A stretch of DNA of 64,000 nucleotides. It comes from an uncultured Lactobacillus sp. Its GTDB lineage: Bacteria > Bacillota > Bacilli > Lactobacillales > Lactobacillaceae. Under the pieces are notes generated by a model. It was not told the DNA's origin. It searched no databases and saw only the letters and a list, made by a program, of their open reading frames with translations. The stretch covers positions 1-64,000 of the forward strand of contig NZ_CABUIW010000006.1 in assembly GCF_902491705.1 (NCBI RefSeq), read 5' to 3'. Positions 47,901-57,835 of this stretch are shown one piece after another (the first letter of the stretch is position 1; the number at the start of each line of letters is the position of its first letter). A program made the translations under genes and the position numbers.

Positions 47901-48568
47901 TCAGTAAAACTATCTAACAAATATGGCTTAATCTGCTTCTGCCATAACTGTGACTGGGTAATTTCGCTGCCTGTTTCATATATTTGGGGTAATTGTTTTA
48001 ACCAGCTAAGATATTCAGGCTTAGCCATCGCATAGTTGTAAAGATCCAATAATAAATCTCGAGGACTATTTGCATCCCTATCACCAGCAAAATTATCATA
48101 AAAACTTCTAAAATTAGAGTCTTGCTTAGTTAAAAATTCTCCTTCAACCTCACGCAAAGCACGCTCTTTCAATAAAGCAGCTTGCGTTTCATCAGTAAGA
48201 ATTTGAAAACTAGGATCTAAATCTACTGAATAATAGAAACGGTGAATCACTTCAAGACAAAATGCATCAATAGTTGAGATATTTGCAGTATCAACTTGAT
48301 TCAATTGTTCTCTTAAATATCTACGATTAACCCCAGGCTTAGTCAATTCCTTTGTTAAAGCATTTTTTATTCTCGTCTTCATTTCTTCGGCAGCAGCCTT
48401 AGTAAACGTAACAACCAGTAATTCACTTACTTGTGTTCCTGCCAAAATTTCTCTTAAGACCCGCTCAACCAAGACAGTAGTTTTACCACTACCAGCTGAA
48501 GCCGAAACTAAAATGTCGTGTCCGCGATCATTAATCGCCTTTTCCTGCTCTTTAGTAAATTGTGGCAA
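44948..48568 (-). CDS. addA: AddA/RexA helicase-nuclease subunit
   Basis: A 1206-residue UvrD-type helicase with a C-terminal RecB-like nuclease. Walker A (SASAGSGKT, residues 22-30), VDEYQDIN, the RxxYVALTRAK helicase VI region and the nuclease motif LFDYKTDH (near 1140) are intact. With AddB it processes DNA ends for RecA loading until a Chi site is met. It lies 2 bases after addB. The repeated octamer AGGGATGC in this window is a candidate Chi for this enzyme (inference). Confidence 0.95.
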   Translation of the reverse strand: MPQFTKEQEKAINDRGHDILVSASAGSGKTTVLVERVLREILAGTQVSELLVVTFTKAAAEEMKTRIKNALTKELTKPGVNRRYLREQLNQVDTANISTIDAFCLEVIHRFYYSVDLDPSFQILTDETQAALLKERALREVEGEFLTKQDSNFRSFYDNFAGDRDANSPRDLLLDLYNYAMAKPEYLSWLKQLPQIYETGSEITQSQLWQKQIKPYLLDSFTELEDKINKYLEETIFETKELKKVREDFSLFAQNLHNFLAALTSDKAYDEQRDLLRSCIFTGRYRKSNKWDEDILEFYSDLQKLKDEAKSQVFDAFTAFYATDEKEQVKVMHDGQKVVSAIAQAEIALIDRFNKLKRDENLIDYSDMEQLAYRILSQDTSSSQMAREFYQNKFKEILVDEYQDINALQENIIQQVRKTGKNTLFMVGDVKQSIYGFRQAEPSLFLRKYHDFAQKENEHEERILLSDNFRSTEPVTRTVNHLFDSILSSNFGGIDYQKEGQLVFGASYYPDNLPKASEVIIHKKERGEKEDSDKVDFSEIQMVLARIKQLKKEHMQVFDSKSGQMREMRYSDIAILTRSHSDNLEIMQEFAKQDVPLFVTDAENYFQTFELTVIMNYLKIIDNPDQDIPLVTVLRSPLFNFGEKDLAKIRIKSKNSSFYSALTSYVGVGDELSDKCKDFLNQLASLRDFATTHRISELIWSIYTRTNLLEIMTALPNGEQRRVNLEALYERATSYESAGFKGLYQFINFINRMRQSQKDLAQPLLTKEAGNAVRLMTIHGSKGLEFPIVFYLGMHHQYQLRDLNGNYVINAESLGVTLREEHYRIDSLVKAMGNITKKRQLLEEEARVLYVALTRAKQKLILVGDIPSFDKKVKEWSTKLDRQGQLSLADKLSATTPLSFMGPALAFDRHVAMRITDITNSLDQSQPILFVDFSDEDLNTDSFIGEDKEKHEDGEAEIKKLTETTEKLYQFDYPFKDASATTAYQAVSEIKKAFNDPDEAELENSHLLASTNRYLQPIDTKPSFLYQTKFTGAEIGTATHLILQYYDYTGNGSEEQLDQEIQQLIDQKKLNADIVSSLKKDQIEWFVHSEFAKEFWQKPENLKREVDFSSLLSAKTLFDDFSDANAKILVHGTIDGYFITNNGIILFDYKTDHVDKSHLDKSIDLLKEKYTGQLRLYERAINEFSTKKVIGKYSILLDAKQAVEVK

Positions 48569-48570
48569 AA

Positions 48571-51500
48571 TTAGTCCTCTCTTCCTAATCGCTCTTTAAT
48601 TTTAGTTAAAAGATCTTTCTTCTTCATGTTGCTAATTTCATGGTATTGATTCTGTCTAAGCATAGCATCAAAGAAAAAGATGTCTTTAAAGTCTGAGTAA
48701 GTCAGAGCACTTTGCGACTTACCATATTTATATGGATTCAAGCTGATCTTGCCTGAAAGAATTTGACTTGATGCCTCTTTGATTAGATATTCATCGTATT
48801 CCAAAAGCAATTTGATTTCATCTTCACTAAAATTACGATTTGCGGGCAAACTAAAGCCGCCCCTAGCCTTAGTTTTAACCCCAGAATAAAGCTCAGAAGC
48901 TTGGCTAACGCTTCCATTTAGTAATGGTTCAGCCTCTGTCAAAATATCTGGATCATTACTGATAATTCCGTTATACATTAATTTAGGCTTACTATCTGTT
49001 GCAGCTTGCTTAAGATTCATAGAACCATCAATCAATTTATTACTGTTTAATCGTTCCAGTTGTCTAGTAACTGTCTGATAAAATGCTCCTAATAATGATA
49101 ATTGATCATCCCCAGCAAAGAATTGACCATTATTAGCTAAAACATCCAGATAAGAAATCATTTGCAGTGAAATCCCATTATAGAACATCCCCAAATCAAA
49201 CTTTTTAGCAGAAGATTTATAGTCAATAACTTGTGCTAATACCTGATCTTTATCTGCAAATTTAGCTAAATCTACACGGTCCATTTTTCCGCGCAAATCA
49301 ACTCGGTGATTACCTGATAAATCTGGCACACCAAAACTTAATCCTTTAAGACGCTCACCTACACCAAAACTTAATTCAGAATACTTAGCTCTAAGCGGTG
49401 TTTTTGTTAGTGATCTGCGCCAATTATGAGCTACCTTAGATGTTGTATGATCTAAGCACTTAAATAAATACTGATTGAAAGGATCATTCATTAGCTGTGC
49501 ATATTTTCCTTCATCTTTCATGACCTCTCTAACAGAATTAAGCATATTTTCTAGTTCAATACTATTAAGATCTGCCAAATCAAGATGTTGCTTATTAAGC
49601 TGCTTTACCAGACGATCAAAAGTTTCATGGAAATAGTTACCCACTTGAATGACATCAAATTCATTTTCAAAACGACGCCGCAGCTTTAATCCATAAGTTA
49701 AGAAGTACTCATACGAATTTTCATAAAAAGTTTCCAGCTGTGATACTGATGAATTCAGATTTTCACCATATAACTTGGTAGCAAGTTCTTGACCAATATC
49801 TTCTGGTTGATTGTCAAATTGACTGGCATCTAAAACAGACTTTGTTTTTTCTGGCAATACTTTTTGTGTAAATTGAAGCAATTTAGTTACTGCAGAAGAC
49901 TTAGCTAATGAATTCAGATAAGCTAAATATCCTAAACTAGCATCTGCATTAGTAATAAACGACAATAAATCCTGCAATTTTTCTGGTAAATCATGCTGTT
50001 CAAATTCTTGAGCACCATAATCACTGAGCCGTTTGTAATAAATAGAAGGATCCAGCGTTTCATTTGAGGCATTTAATACAGGATACGACACATATACACG
50101 ATCCTGTGCTAAAGCAAGTGATAATCCAAATTGATAGTTTTGATCCAAATTATTTAGTTGTTGGTTATCTTCCAAATATGAATCGGAACTAAAGCTGTTT
50201 TGCAGTTGAGTCAAGTTTTCAGTGGTTAAAAAGCCTGGCATTTTTTGAATAGCAGGTAAATTACCGCTAGTAGCACCAATAATGAAAACTTGCTTGTATC
50301 CGCTAGTTTGAACCATTCCAATTTCAGATAAGTTAACTGCATCAAGCGTTGAAGGAATTTGCGAAAAATTAGCTTCTTTAAATGCATTAATCAGCATGTT
50401 AAAGAATTCGTCCATATTAAATTTTTCAGGATTGATCATTAAATAGTCACTAAGCAGTTGAATTAACAAATCCCATAATTGCTCTGGCTGTTGAGCTTGT
50501 TGCAGATCGCCAGCTTCATTAGCATCATCACGCCATTTTTCTAGTCTTGCAGCTATGCCATTTTCAGTTAAAAAGTCGAAAAAGATGGTTAATGCCTTTT
50601 GACTGTTTTCTTCTTGGGATAATTTTTCAAATAAGTTAGTTACTTTATCAACTAAATATCCACGCAATTGATCAATCTTAGCGACTTCCTCATCCATTTT
50701 GTCTAGTCGAATAACTTCAGCATCCACAAAATCAGAGAACTTTTTACGCCACAAACCATGGTTAATACCGTGAGCTAACACAAAATTTTCTAGTTCATCA
50801 ACATCATGAATGTATTCGGCTTCTTCTTTATACCACGATGGAATAAGCAAATGTGTTTTTAAAATAGCTAACATGCTAGAAGTTGTAAAAGGATTAGCCT
50901 TTAAATCATGCAAATTAAACAGGTTTTCGATCAACACAACCAAAGGGTGGTATTTCATTTCCTGCTGCAAGTCATTGAAGAATGGAATCTTATTTTGTCG
51001 TAAAATTGGCGTTAAATAAGTTTCATATTCCTTTAAATCCGGCGCTAAAATCAAAAAATCATGATAACGATAATTGCTCAAAGCCACTTGCTGATAAATA
51101 GTTCGTGCTACAAAATATGCTTCCGCATAACGTGAATCTGCTTTAATAAGTTGCACTTGATTCAATTCATCAGTTTTTGAAATTGCCTCGGTCCACAAAC
51201 TATTTAAAGTTTCGCGCTTAGTAGGTTTGGGTGAAAGTGGATAATTTTCAACCGTATAATCCATTTTTCTTTCTTGTAAAAATGAAGTAAATCGGTCGAT
51301 CGTTTGCTGGATTACGTAATCATAGTCACCTTCCTCAGCTTGCGGATTAATATCACCTAATCTAGTTTTAAAAGCTAACACTACATTCTTAGCCTTACGC
51401 ATCAACAATTTAATAGTTAAGGTTTCTTGCAATGAAAAATGCGAAAAATCGCAGAAATAAAAGCTGGCATTGTCCAAAGCCTTACTTTTAGCTAAAATCT

Positions 51501-52053
51501 CATTCAATTGAACTTGAACTTCATTTTTAGTTGAAAATTTACCAGCTATTTCTTTAATGAAAGCATCGTAAATTATGCGTAAGTCATGAACTTTGCTTTT
51601 AGTTTCTTGATCTAGACTATCTTTATCAATATCATCCAAGTTCACATTGCCATCATAAATTTGCAAAATAGTGCTATATAACTGATTGATCAATCCAGTA
51701 TTTGAATTCTCAAAAATTGTCAGCTTATCTTTTTCTTGTTCTACAATATGCGTCAATAGCATTGCACTAGCTGCATCATCTAGCTGTATTGGCAACCCCT
51801 GCTCTGCATCTTTTAAGAAAAACCAAGCAAGACGAGAAAAAGAAAGAACGTGCAAATTTTTTACTGCTGTCTCACTTTGATTTTTACTGATTGCAAGTTT
51901 ATTAATTGCCCTAACTTCTGTGGTAAACTTAATATGATTAGGAACAATGATAAAAGTTTGTTTTTCTGGATGCTGCTGATAATTTTGCACTGCTTCTTCC
52001 AGAATTTTTTCTTGTAATGGGTCGGTTTGTCTTCCTGTTAGAATTTTGATCAT
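48571..52053 (-). CDS. addB: AddB/RexB subunit
   Basis: A 1160-residue partner of AddA with a UvrD-like fold, a degenerate helicase and a C-terminal nuclease (VIDYKSS near 960). The N-terminus lacks a good P-loop ([12 protein letters not shown]), as in RexB, and the nuclease part lacks the four Cys of the Bacillus AddB cluster. It therefore fits the RexB type of streptococci and lactobacilli. It is divergent from the mevalonate operon across an 81-base promoter gap. Confidence 0.93.
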   Translation of the reverse strand: MIKILTGRQTDPLQEKILEEAVQNYQQHPEKQTFIIVPNHIKFTTEVRAINKLAISKNQSETAVKNLHVLSFSRLAWFFLKDAEQGLPIQLDDAASAMLLTHIVEQEKDKLTIFENSNTGLINQLYSTILQIYDGNVNLDDIDKDSLDQETKSKVHDLRIIYDAFIKEIAGKFSTKNEVQVQLNEILAKSKALDNASFYFCDFSHFSLQETLTIKLLMRKAKNVVLAFKTRLGDINPQAEEGDYDYVIQQTIDRFTSFLQERKMDYTVENYPLSPKPTKRETLNSLWTEAISKTDELNQVQLIKADSRYAEAYFVARTIYQQVALSNYRYHDFLILAPDLKEYETYLTPILRQNKIPFFNDLQQEMKYHPLVVLIENLFNLHDLKANPFTTSSMLAILKTHLLIPSWYKEEAEYIHDVDELENFVLAHGINHGLWRKKFSDFVDAEVIRLDKMDEEVAKIDQLRGYLVDKVTNLFEKLSQEENSQKALTIFFDFLTENGIAARLEKWRDDANEAGDLQQAQQPEQLWDLLIQLLSDYLMINPEKFNMDEFFNMLINAFKEANFSQIPSTLDAVNLSEIGMVQTSGYKQVFIIGATSGNLPAIQKMPGFLTTENLTQLQNSFSSDSYLEDNQQLNNLDQNYQFGLSLALAQDRVYVSYPVLNASNETLDPSIYYKRLSDYGAQEFEQHDLPEKLQDLLSFITNADASLGYLAYLNSLAKSSAVTKLLQFTQKVLPEKTKSVLDASQFDNQPEDIGQELATKLYGENLNSSVSQLETFYENSYEYFLTYGLKLRRRFENEFDVIQVGNYFHETFDRLVKQLNKQHLDLADLNSIELENMLNSVREVMKDEGKYAQLMNDPFNQYLFKCLDHTTSKVAHNWRRSLTKTPLRAKYSELSFGVGERLKGLSFGVPDLSGNHRVDLRGKMDRVDLAKFADKDQVLAQVIDYKSSAKKFDLGMFYNGISLQMISYLDVLANNGQFFAGDDQLSLLGAFYQTVTRQLERLNSNKLIDGSMNLKQAATDSKPKLMYNGIISNDPDILTEAEPLLNGSVSQASELYSGVKTKARGGFSLPANRNFSEDEIKLLLEYDEYLIKEASSQILSGKISLNPYKYGKSQSALTYSDFKDIFFFDAMLRQNQYHEISNMKKKDLLTKIKERLGRED

Positions 52054-52134
52054 TTGTTCGTACTCCTTGTTTAATATTTTAGCATAACAAGGTTTTAACT
52101 TTTATTAAATCTATTTTAAGGATGATTGAATATA

Positions 52135-53043
52135 ATGAAGTGTAGTTTTTTAGCTCATGGAAAAGTAATTATTATCGGTGAACATTCTGTCGTTTATGGC
52201 TATGACGCTTTAGCAATGCCAATTAAAGCTTTGCATATTAAAACCACGGTTGAAGATTCCGATCAAATGTGGATGGACACTGCACGCTATCATGGTCCCT
52301 TTTTTGATGCACCAGATGAATATGATGGCCTTAAATATGTAGTCAAAACCATGCGTGAAAAAGCAAATAGTACGCAACCTTTAAAAATCACTTACACAGG
52401 TGAAATTCCTATGGAACGTGGCTTTGGCTCAAGCGCTACAGTTGCACTTGGCACAACAAGAGCTTTAAACAAATTTTTCGATTTAAACTTAACAGAACAA
52501 GAAATTATGGCAGTTACTAACCATGCTGAAATGATTAATCATGGTAAGGCATCTGGCCTTGATGCTGCTACTGTTAATTCAGATTACGTAGTCTTTTTCA
52601 ATAAAAAGATTGGGCCTAAGATGCTCAAAGCTAAATTAGGAGCCACTCTTTTAATTATGGATACAGGACAATTGGGCAATACCAAAAAAGCTGTAACTCA
52701 AGTAAGATCATTATTAGATCAATCTGAAACAGCTCAAAAGAATATGAAGCGTTTAGGCGAATTAGCTGATATAACTAAGCAAGCTTGGCTTGATCAAGAT
52801 GTTCCAACAGTAGGCAAAGTGTTTAACGAAGCACAAGAAATTTTGCATTCTTTCAATATCTCTACAGACAAGATTGATCAATTGCAAAAAATCGCCCTAG
52901 CAAATGGAGCTTTAGGATTTAAACTTTCTGGTGGCGGTTTAGGTGGTATTACCATCACCTTATGTGAAAACAAAGAAATTGCCAATAATATAGCAGACAA
53001 GTGTAAAGATATCATTAGCAACAGCTGGATCGAGGAAATTTAA
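52135..53043 (+). CDS. mvk: Mevalonate kinase
   Basis: A 302-residue GHMP kinase that phosphorylates mevalonate in the cytoplasm. The ATP loop PMERGFGSSATVALGTTRAL and the GHMP C-terminal motif KLSGGGLGG are present. The ATG at 52135 is chosen; an in-frame TTG at 52126 is too near the AAGGA site. First gene of a four-gene operon making isopentenyl diphosphate, overlapping mvaD by one base. Confidence 0.94.
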   Translation: MKCSFLAHGKVIIIGEHSVVYGYDALAMPIKALHIKTTVEDSDQMWMDTARYHGPFFDAPDEYDGLKYVVKTMREKANSTQPLKITYTGEIPMERGFGSSATVALGTTRALNKFFDLNLTEQEIMAVTNHAEMINHGKASGLDAATVNSDYVVFFNKKIGPKMLKAKLGATLLIMDTGQLGNTKKAVTQVRSLLDQSETAQKNMKRLGELADITKQAWLDQDVPTVGKVFNEAQEILHSFNISTDKIDQLQKIALANGALGFKLSGGGLGGITITLCENKEIANNIADKCKDIISNSWIEEI

Positions 53044-54008
53044 TGACAAAAACTGCACGAGCACATACAAATATTGCCTTAATCAAATACTGGGGTAAAA
53101 AAGACGCTACTTTAAGAATTCCATTAATGTCAAGTTTATCAATGACGCTTGATGCTTTTTATACTGATACTTCTATTGAAAAAGCTAAAGATTCAAGTGA
53201 ATTCTATTTGAATGGTAAAAAGCAATCTATTACTGACAGTCAGCGTGTTTTTAACTACATCAAAATGTTGCAACATAAATTTAATCTTGAAGAAGAAAAT
53301 TTAGTAATTAAGTCTATTAACCATGTACCAACTTCTGCTGGTCTTGCTTCTTCAAGCTCTGCTTTTGCAGCACTTGCCGCAGCTTTTTGTGCCTACTATA
53401 ATATTGACGCAGATAAAACTTTGTTATCGCGTTTAGCCAGAATCGGCTCAGGCTCTGCCAGTCGTTCTATTTTTGGTGGATTTTCTATTTGGCAAAAAGG
53501 CGACTCAGATGAGAGCTCTTATGCATATGCTTTAGATGAAGATCCAAAAATGGATTTACAACTTTTAGCAGTTGAATTAGACACTAAGCAAAAAAAGATT
53601 TCATCAACTCGCGGAATGAAGGATGCTCAATCTTCCCCATTTTTCAAGCCATGGATTGCACGCAACGAACTTGAATTAAACAAGATGATTGAAGCAATAA
53701 AAAATAATGATTTCACTGCCTTAGGTGAATTAGCTGAACTTAACGCTAATGAGATGCACGCGATTAACTTAACTGCACAACCAGAGTTTACTTATTTTGA
53801 ACCGGATACCATTCGCGCTATAAAATTAATAGAAAATTTACGTGAACATGGAATCGAATGCTACTATACTATTGATGCTGGTCCAAATATTAAAGTACTC
53901 TGCCAATTAAGAAATAGAAAAGAAATTATTGAAAACTTTGAGTCAGAATTCAATAATGTTAATATAGTGAGTGCAAGTTTTGGTCCCGGAGTTACTTATT
54001 TGGACTAA
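53043..54008 (+). CDS. mvaD: Diphosphomevalonate decarboxylase
   Basis: A 321-residue GHMP-family enzyme converting mevalonate diphosphate to isopentenyl diphosphate with loss of CO2. IALIKYWGKKD near the N-terminus and PTSAGLASSSSAFAALA are diagnostic, with SGSASRSIFGGF further on. It overlaps the mevalonate kinase stop (TAATG) and is followed 40 bases later by the phosphomevalonate kinase gene. Confidence 0.96.
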   Translation: MTKTARAHTNIALIKYWGKKDATLRIPLMSSLSMTLDAFYTDTSIEKAKDSSEFYLNGKKQSITDSQRVFNYIKMLQHKFNLEEENLVIKSINHVPTSAGLASSSSAFAALAAAFCAYYNIDADKTLLSRLARIGSGSASRSIFGGFSIWQKGDSDESSYAYALDEDPKMDLQLLAVELDTKQKKISSTRGMKDAQSSPFFKPWIARNELELNKMIEAIKNNDFTALGELAELNANEMHAINLTAQPEFTYFEPDTIRAIKLIENLREHGIECYYTIDAGPNIKVLCQLRNRKEIIENFESEFNNVNIVSASFGPGVTYLD

Positions 54009-54048
54009 TTTGTACATATAAAGTTTTAGATTCGAGGATTTAGTTCTT

Positions 54049-55131
54049 TTGATAACAGAAAAAGCACCTGGAAAGTTATATATTGCCGGAGAATATGCAG
54101 TTTTAGAGCAGGATTGTCCTGCCGTTTTGGTTGCAGTGAATCAATTTGTACGCGTTTCAATTACGAAAAGCAAAACTTCTACTGGATTAATTCACTCTAA
54201 GCAATACTCACAAGATTCTATCCATTGGGTTCGTCAAGGCTCCAAGATGGTAATTGACAACCGTGATAATCCATTTGAGTATATTTTGTCTGCAATCTCT
54301 TTTACAGAACAATACTGCATTGAACAAAACATTAAGATGAAAGTATATGATCTGCATGTTAATTCAGATTTGGATTCTGCCGACGGTAAAAAATATGGTT
54401 TAGGCTCTAGTGCTGCCGTTACAGTAGCCACTGTTAAAGCTATTTTGCATTTTTATGGCGTAAAAATGAGCAATGAGCTTGTTTATAAGCTCTCAGCTAT
54501 CTCCCACTATTCTGTTCAAGGTAATGGTTCTGCAGGAGATATTGCTGCTAGTGTCTACGGCGGCTGGTTAGCTTACCAAACCTTTGATAAGCCTTGGCTT
54601 AAACATGAACTTGATAAAAAGACTTTGTCTGAAGTAGTTAATGAAGCTTGGCCTGGTTTAAAGATTCAATTGCTCAATCCACCTAAGGATATGAAATTGA
54701 TGATTGGTTGGAGTCAAAAACCAGCTTCTACTTCTCGCTTAGTTGATGAAACTAATGCTAATAAAGCTGCTTTAAATATGGAATACAAGAATTTCTTAGC
54801 TGATTCCAGAGCATGTGTTCTAAAGATGATCGCTGATTTTGAAGCAAACGATATTTCATTAATTAAAAAGCAAATTCGTGCTAACCGTAAGTTATTACAA
54901 CACTTTGCTAAAATTAACCAAATCGCTATTGAAATTCCTCGTTTGACTCAATTAATCAAAATTGCGGAAGACTTTGGCGGAGCTGCTAAGACTTCTGGTG
55001 CAGGTAATGGTGACTGCGGTATCGTGATCACCGACTCTAATACTGATGTTGCTGCTCTCGAAAGTGAATGGCGTCATAATGGCATCTTACCTCTTAATTT
55101 TAGAGTGCACCAAATTAGTCTAGCTCACTAA
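54049..55131 (+). CDS. Phosphomevalonate kinase
   Basis: A 360-residue GHMP kinase that adds the second phosphate to mevalonate. The N-terminus APGKLYIAGEYAVLE and the ATP loop KYGLGSSAAVTVATVKA are clear. The start is TTG at 54049, with GAGG at about 54034. Third gene of the mevalonate operon, followed 12 bases later by the isomerase gene. Confidence 0.94.
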   Translation: MITEKAPGKLYIAGEYAVLEQDCPAVLVAVNQFVRVSITKSKTSTGLIHSKQYSQDSIHWVRQGSKMVIDNRDNPFEYILSAISFTEQYCIEQNIKMKVYDLHVNSDLDSADGKKYGLGSSAAVTVATVKAILHFYGVKMSNELVYKLSAISHYSVQGNGSAGDIAASVYGGWLAYQTFDKPWLKHELDKKTLSEVVNEAWPGLKIQLLNPPKDMKLMIGWSQKPASTSRLVDETNANKAALNMEYKNFLADSRACVLKMIADFEANDISLIKKQIRANRKLLQHFAKINQIAIEIPRLTQLIKIAEDFGGAAKTSGAGNGDCGIVITDSNTDVAALESEWRHNGILPLNFRVHQISLAH

Positions 55132-55143
55132 TGGAGAAACTAC

Positions 55144-56160
55144 ATGTCAATTAGATCTGAAAGAAAAGAAGAACATCTGAAATTAGCTCAGATGTTTTTT
55201 AATGAGAAAAAATATAATAGCTTTGATCAACTGCATTTACTTCGCCCTGCTTTGCCCGAAACCAAAGTTGATACAAAAATATTAGGAGTAGAAATGTTCA
55301 AAAAACGCGTTTCTGCGCCTTTTTTTATCAATGCAATGACCGGTGGCTCACAAAAATCCAAAGTTGTTAATCAAGCTTTAGGTCACGTAGCTGCTAAAGA
55401 AAATATCGCCTTAGCCCTAGGATCAGCAAGTATTCTTACTAAAGAAAAAAATCAGTTAGATAGCTTTTATGTAGCTAGAAATGAAGATCCTGATGGTGTT
55501 TTACTGGTTAATATTAATCCAGAAACACCTGTTAATGCTGCTAAGCAAATCATTCAAGAATTACAAGCAGATGCATTGCAGATTCATCTCAATACTGTTC
55601 AAGAAATTGCCATGCCTGAAGGCGATCGAAATTTCTTATGGCTAAACCATATTAAAGAAATGCGCGAGCAAATTGATCTTCCAATTATCATTAAAGAAGT
55701 TGGTTTTGGACTAGATCAAAAGACAATTAATACCCTAAAAAACATTGGTATTCAATACTTTGACGTTGCTGGTAGCGGTGGTACAAATTTTGCTCAGATT
55801 GAAAATGCCCGTAATTCAAGAGACGTTTCATATCTAGAAGACATTGGTATCCCTACTGTTATTTCGGCTTTAATGGCAAAAAAAGAAGACGTCAACTTTA
55901 TCGTCTCAGGCGGTGTACGCAATCCTTTAGATGTTTTAAAAGGATTGGCACTTGGTGGACAATACGTTGGCATCTCTAATGTCTTTTTACAAGAATATAA
56001 CCAAAATGGCACTGATGGACTAGAACAACTCATCTCTTCTTGGAAAGATGAATTAGCTGCTTTAATTGCAATTTATGGGCAACATAGCTTAGCATCTGTA
56101 CCTCAAATCAAAAAATATTACGATTTACCTTTAAAGAGTCAAATCGATCAACTGCTTTAA
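55144..56160 (+). CDS. fni: Type 2 isopentenyl-diphosphate delta-isomerase
   Basis: A 338-residue FMN-dependent isomerase interconverting isopentenyl and dimethylallyl diphosphate. NAMTGGS, HLNTVQEIAMPEGDRNF, KEVGFG and the FMN-binding VAGSGGTNFAQIE are seen. It ends the mevalonate operon and overlaps the convergent RpiR-type gene by 4 bases. Type 2 enzymes are usual in lactobacilli. Confidence 0.95.
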   Translation: MSIRSERKEEHLKLAQMFFNEKKYNSFDQLHLLRPALPETKVDTKILGVEMFKKRVSAPFFINAMTGGSQKSKVVNQALGHVAAKENIALALGSASILTKEKNQLDSFYVARNEDPDGVLLVNINPETPVNAAKQIIQELQADALQIHLNTVQEIAMPEGDRNFLWLNHIKEMREQIDLPIIIKEVGFGLDQKTINTLKNIGIQYFDVAGSGGTNFAQIENARNSRDVSYLEDIGIPTVISALMAKKEDVNFIVSGGVRNPLDVLKGLALGGQYVGISNVFLQEYNQNGTDGLEQLISSWKDELAALIAIYGQHSLASVPQIKKYYDLPLKSQIDQLL

Positions 56161-57005
56161 ATTTTTTGACTAGAAATGATCTCTTCATGTCTTTTGATAT
56201 GTTCTATTCGTTCATCATCTTGTGAGATCAATAATAAGAAAATTGCTTCAATCATGGTAAACGCTGCTACTCTTGAGAAGTAATACTGCGTTTGTAAAAC
56301 TGTTTGTCTTACTGCTGTTTGCAAATGATAATCTGCCTCTAAAGCGATAGGTGAATCGGCTCTATTAGTAATCGCAATTACTTTAATTCCCTGTTTTTTA
56401 GCAACTTTAATTTGTTTAAGCAATGCGGCAGATTCGCCGGAATTAGAAATCACCAGTAGACAGTCTTGATCAGTCAAATTCATACTTTGAGCAATTGCAG
56501 TTTCGACATTGCCGCCTGAAGCCATCGCAAAAATGCCAATTTGATTAAATTTATAAACAGCGTCCTCAGCTACAGGATATGTATCCCCTTCCGCTGAAAC
56601 CTGAACTATCTTGCTAGTAGTTAATAAGTCGAGTACTTTCTTTAATACGTGACTATCAACATTAGTTAAAGTAGCCTCTATTTCTGCTACTTTATTATTG
56701 CTTATCTGCTTTAATGCAGCTTGTAAGTCATCCTTTACAATTTCTTGTAAAGAATGGCTTTTTTCATTGCCAGAAACTTGAGCTAATTGAATCTTTAGAT
56801 CATGAAAGCCTGTTAAGCCAAGATTATGACAAAAACGCGTCACTGATGCACCACTAACTGCAGCATTTTGAGCCAATTCAGAAATGGTACTATTTACAAT
56901 CTTTTCTGGATCAGCCAATACTTGTTTAGCAATTTTCTGATCACTTTGCGACATGGCTGGTAATTCGCTATAAATTCTATCGATTATTGTTGTCATGTTG
57001 TTCAC
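56157..57005 (-). CDS. MurR/RpiR-family regulator with SIS domain
   Basis: A 282-residue regulator: an HTH_6 domain (about 1-75, with AVSGASVTRFCHNLGLTGFHDLK) and a SIS sugar-phosphate-binding domain (about 120-260, with LLVISNSGESAALLKQI). It is divergent from an RpiA-like gene and an oxidoreductase and is the likely controller of both, with sugar phosphate as effector (inference). Operator-like TGTAA...TTACA repeats lie in the gap. Confidence 0.9.
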   Translation of the reverse strand: MNNMTTIIDRIYSELPAMSQSDQKIAKQVLADPEKIVNSTISELAQNAAVSGASVTRFCHNLGLTGFHDLKIQLAQVSGNEKSHSLQEIVKDDLQAALKQISNNKVAEIEATLTNVDSHVLKKVLDLLTTSKIVQVSAEGDTYPVAEDAVYKFNQIGIFAMASGGNVETAIAQSMNLTDQDCLLVISNSGESAALLKQIKVAKKQGIKVIAITNRADSPIALEADYHLQTAVRQTVLQTQYYFSRVAAFTMIEAIFLLLISQDDERIEHIKRHEEIISSQKI

Positions 57006-57013
57006 TTCCTAGT

Positions 57014-57136
57014 TAAAAGTATATCATGTGTAAATTATTTTCACATTTATTTTAAAAATGTAAATATTTTTATTGACTGTAAATCGGTTTCAGTATAATA
57101 TTATTCATGTAAATTAATTACACAAATAATTACTTA
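57014..57136. promoter_or_regulatory. Divergent promoter with RpiR-type operator repeats
   Basis: TTGACT (57073-57078) and TATAAT (57094-57099) form a plus-strand promoter with a short 15-base spacer. Two dyads flank it: TGTAAATTAATTACA (57108-57122) just after the promoter and TGTAAATTATTTTCACA (near 57028) on the other side, with more TGTAAA words between. The downstream dyad is well placed to block transcription. Confidence 0.6.
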
Positions 57137-57163
57137 ATGAAATTTATTTACGAGGTGATTCTT

Positions 57164-57835
57164 ATTACTACGATAAGTGAATTAGCTTTAAGCAAAATTA
57201 AACCTAGAATGACTGTTAGTTTAGGTGGCGGTCACAATGTATTTAATCTTGCTCAAGCTATTAAAAAAGCAAAGCCAAATATTCAGCTTTGCTCTCCTTC
57301 TGAATTAACTAGACTAAATTGCCAAGCTATCGGATTAAAAGTCGATTCATTAAATGACACTGATCATATTGATTTAGCTTTTGATGGTTGTGACAGCGTT
57401 GATTATAATTTCGATGCTTTAAAAAGTGGCGGCGGCATCCATCTATATGAAAAAATAGCAGCTCAAATGAGCGATGAATATATATTGCTATTACCTGCCG
57501 AAAGAATTACTAAAGAATTATCTAGTAAAGTCCCATTGTGTATTGAGGTTGCACCGCCAGCAGTAAGACAAGTAATCAAAGCTGGTGAAGCTATGGAATT
57601 AAAGATGCAAATTCGCCAAGGAGAAAAAGTAGCATCCCTTGCTAGAAGTCCACAAGGCAATTTACTCGTTGATGCTTTTACCAGCACATGGAACGATATA
57701 GATAATCTGGTTTTAAAACTTAATAACAAAAATGGTGTGGTAGCTACATCCTATTTCAAAAACTTAGTTACCTCACTAATTACTACAGATAAACAAAATA
57801 ATGCAATTGAAATAAAGAAAGGTGAACTAAAATGA
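57164..57835 (+). CDS. RpiA-like sugar-phosphate isomerase, probable ATT start
   Basis: A 223-residue relative of ribose-5-phosphate isomerase A, with the catalytic set D74 and D77 (DGCDSVD), K87 and E96. The phosphate loop GTGST of true RpiA is GGGHN here, so the substrate may differ. The best ribosome site, GAGGTG (57152-57157), lies 6 bases before ATT at 57164. The in-frame ATG at 57137 has no site upstream and the site would be inside its coding region. It overlaps the oxidoreductase gene by ATGA. Operon under the divergent RpiR protein (inference). Confidence 0.7.
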   Translation: MTTISELALSKIKPRMTVSLGGGHNVFNLAQAIKKAKPNIQLCSPSELTRLNCQAIGLKVDSLNDTDHIDLAFDGCDSVDYNFDALKSGGGIHLYEKIAAQMSDEYILLLPAERITKELSSKVPLCIEVAPPAVRQVIKAGEAMELKMQIRQGEKVASLARSPQGNLLVDAFTSTWNDIDNLVLKLNNKNGVVATSYFKNLVTSLITTDKQNNAIEIKKGELK

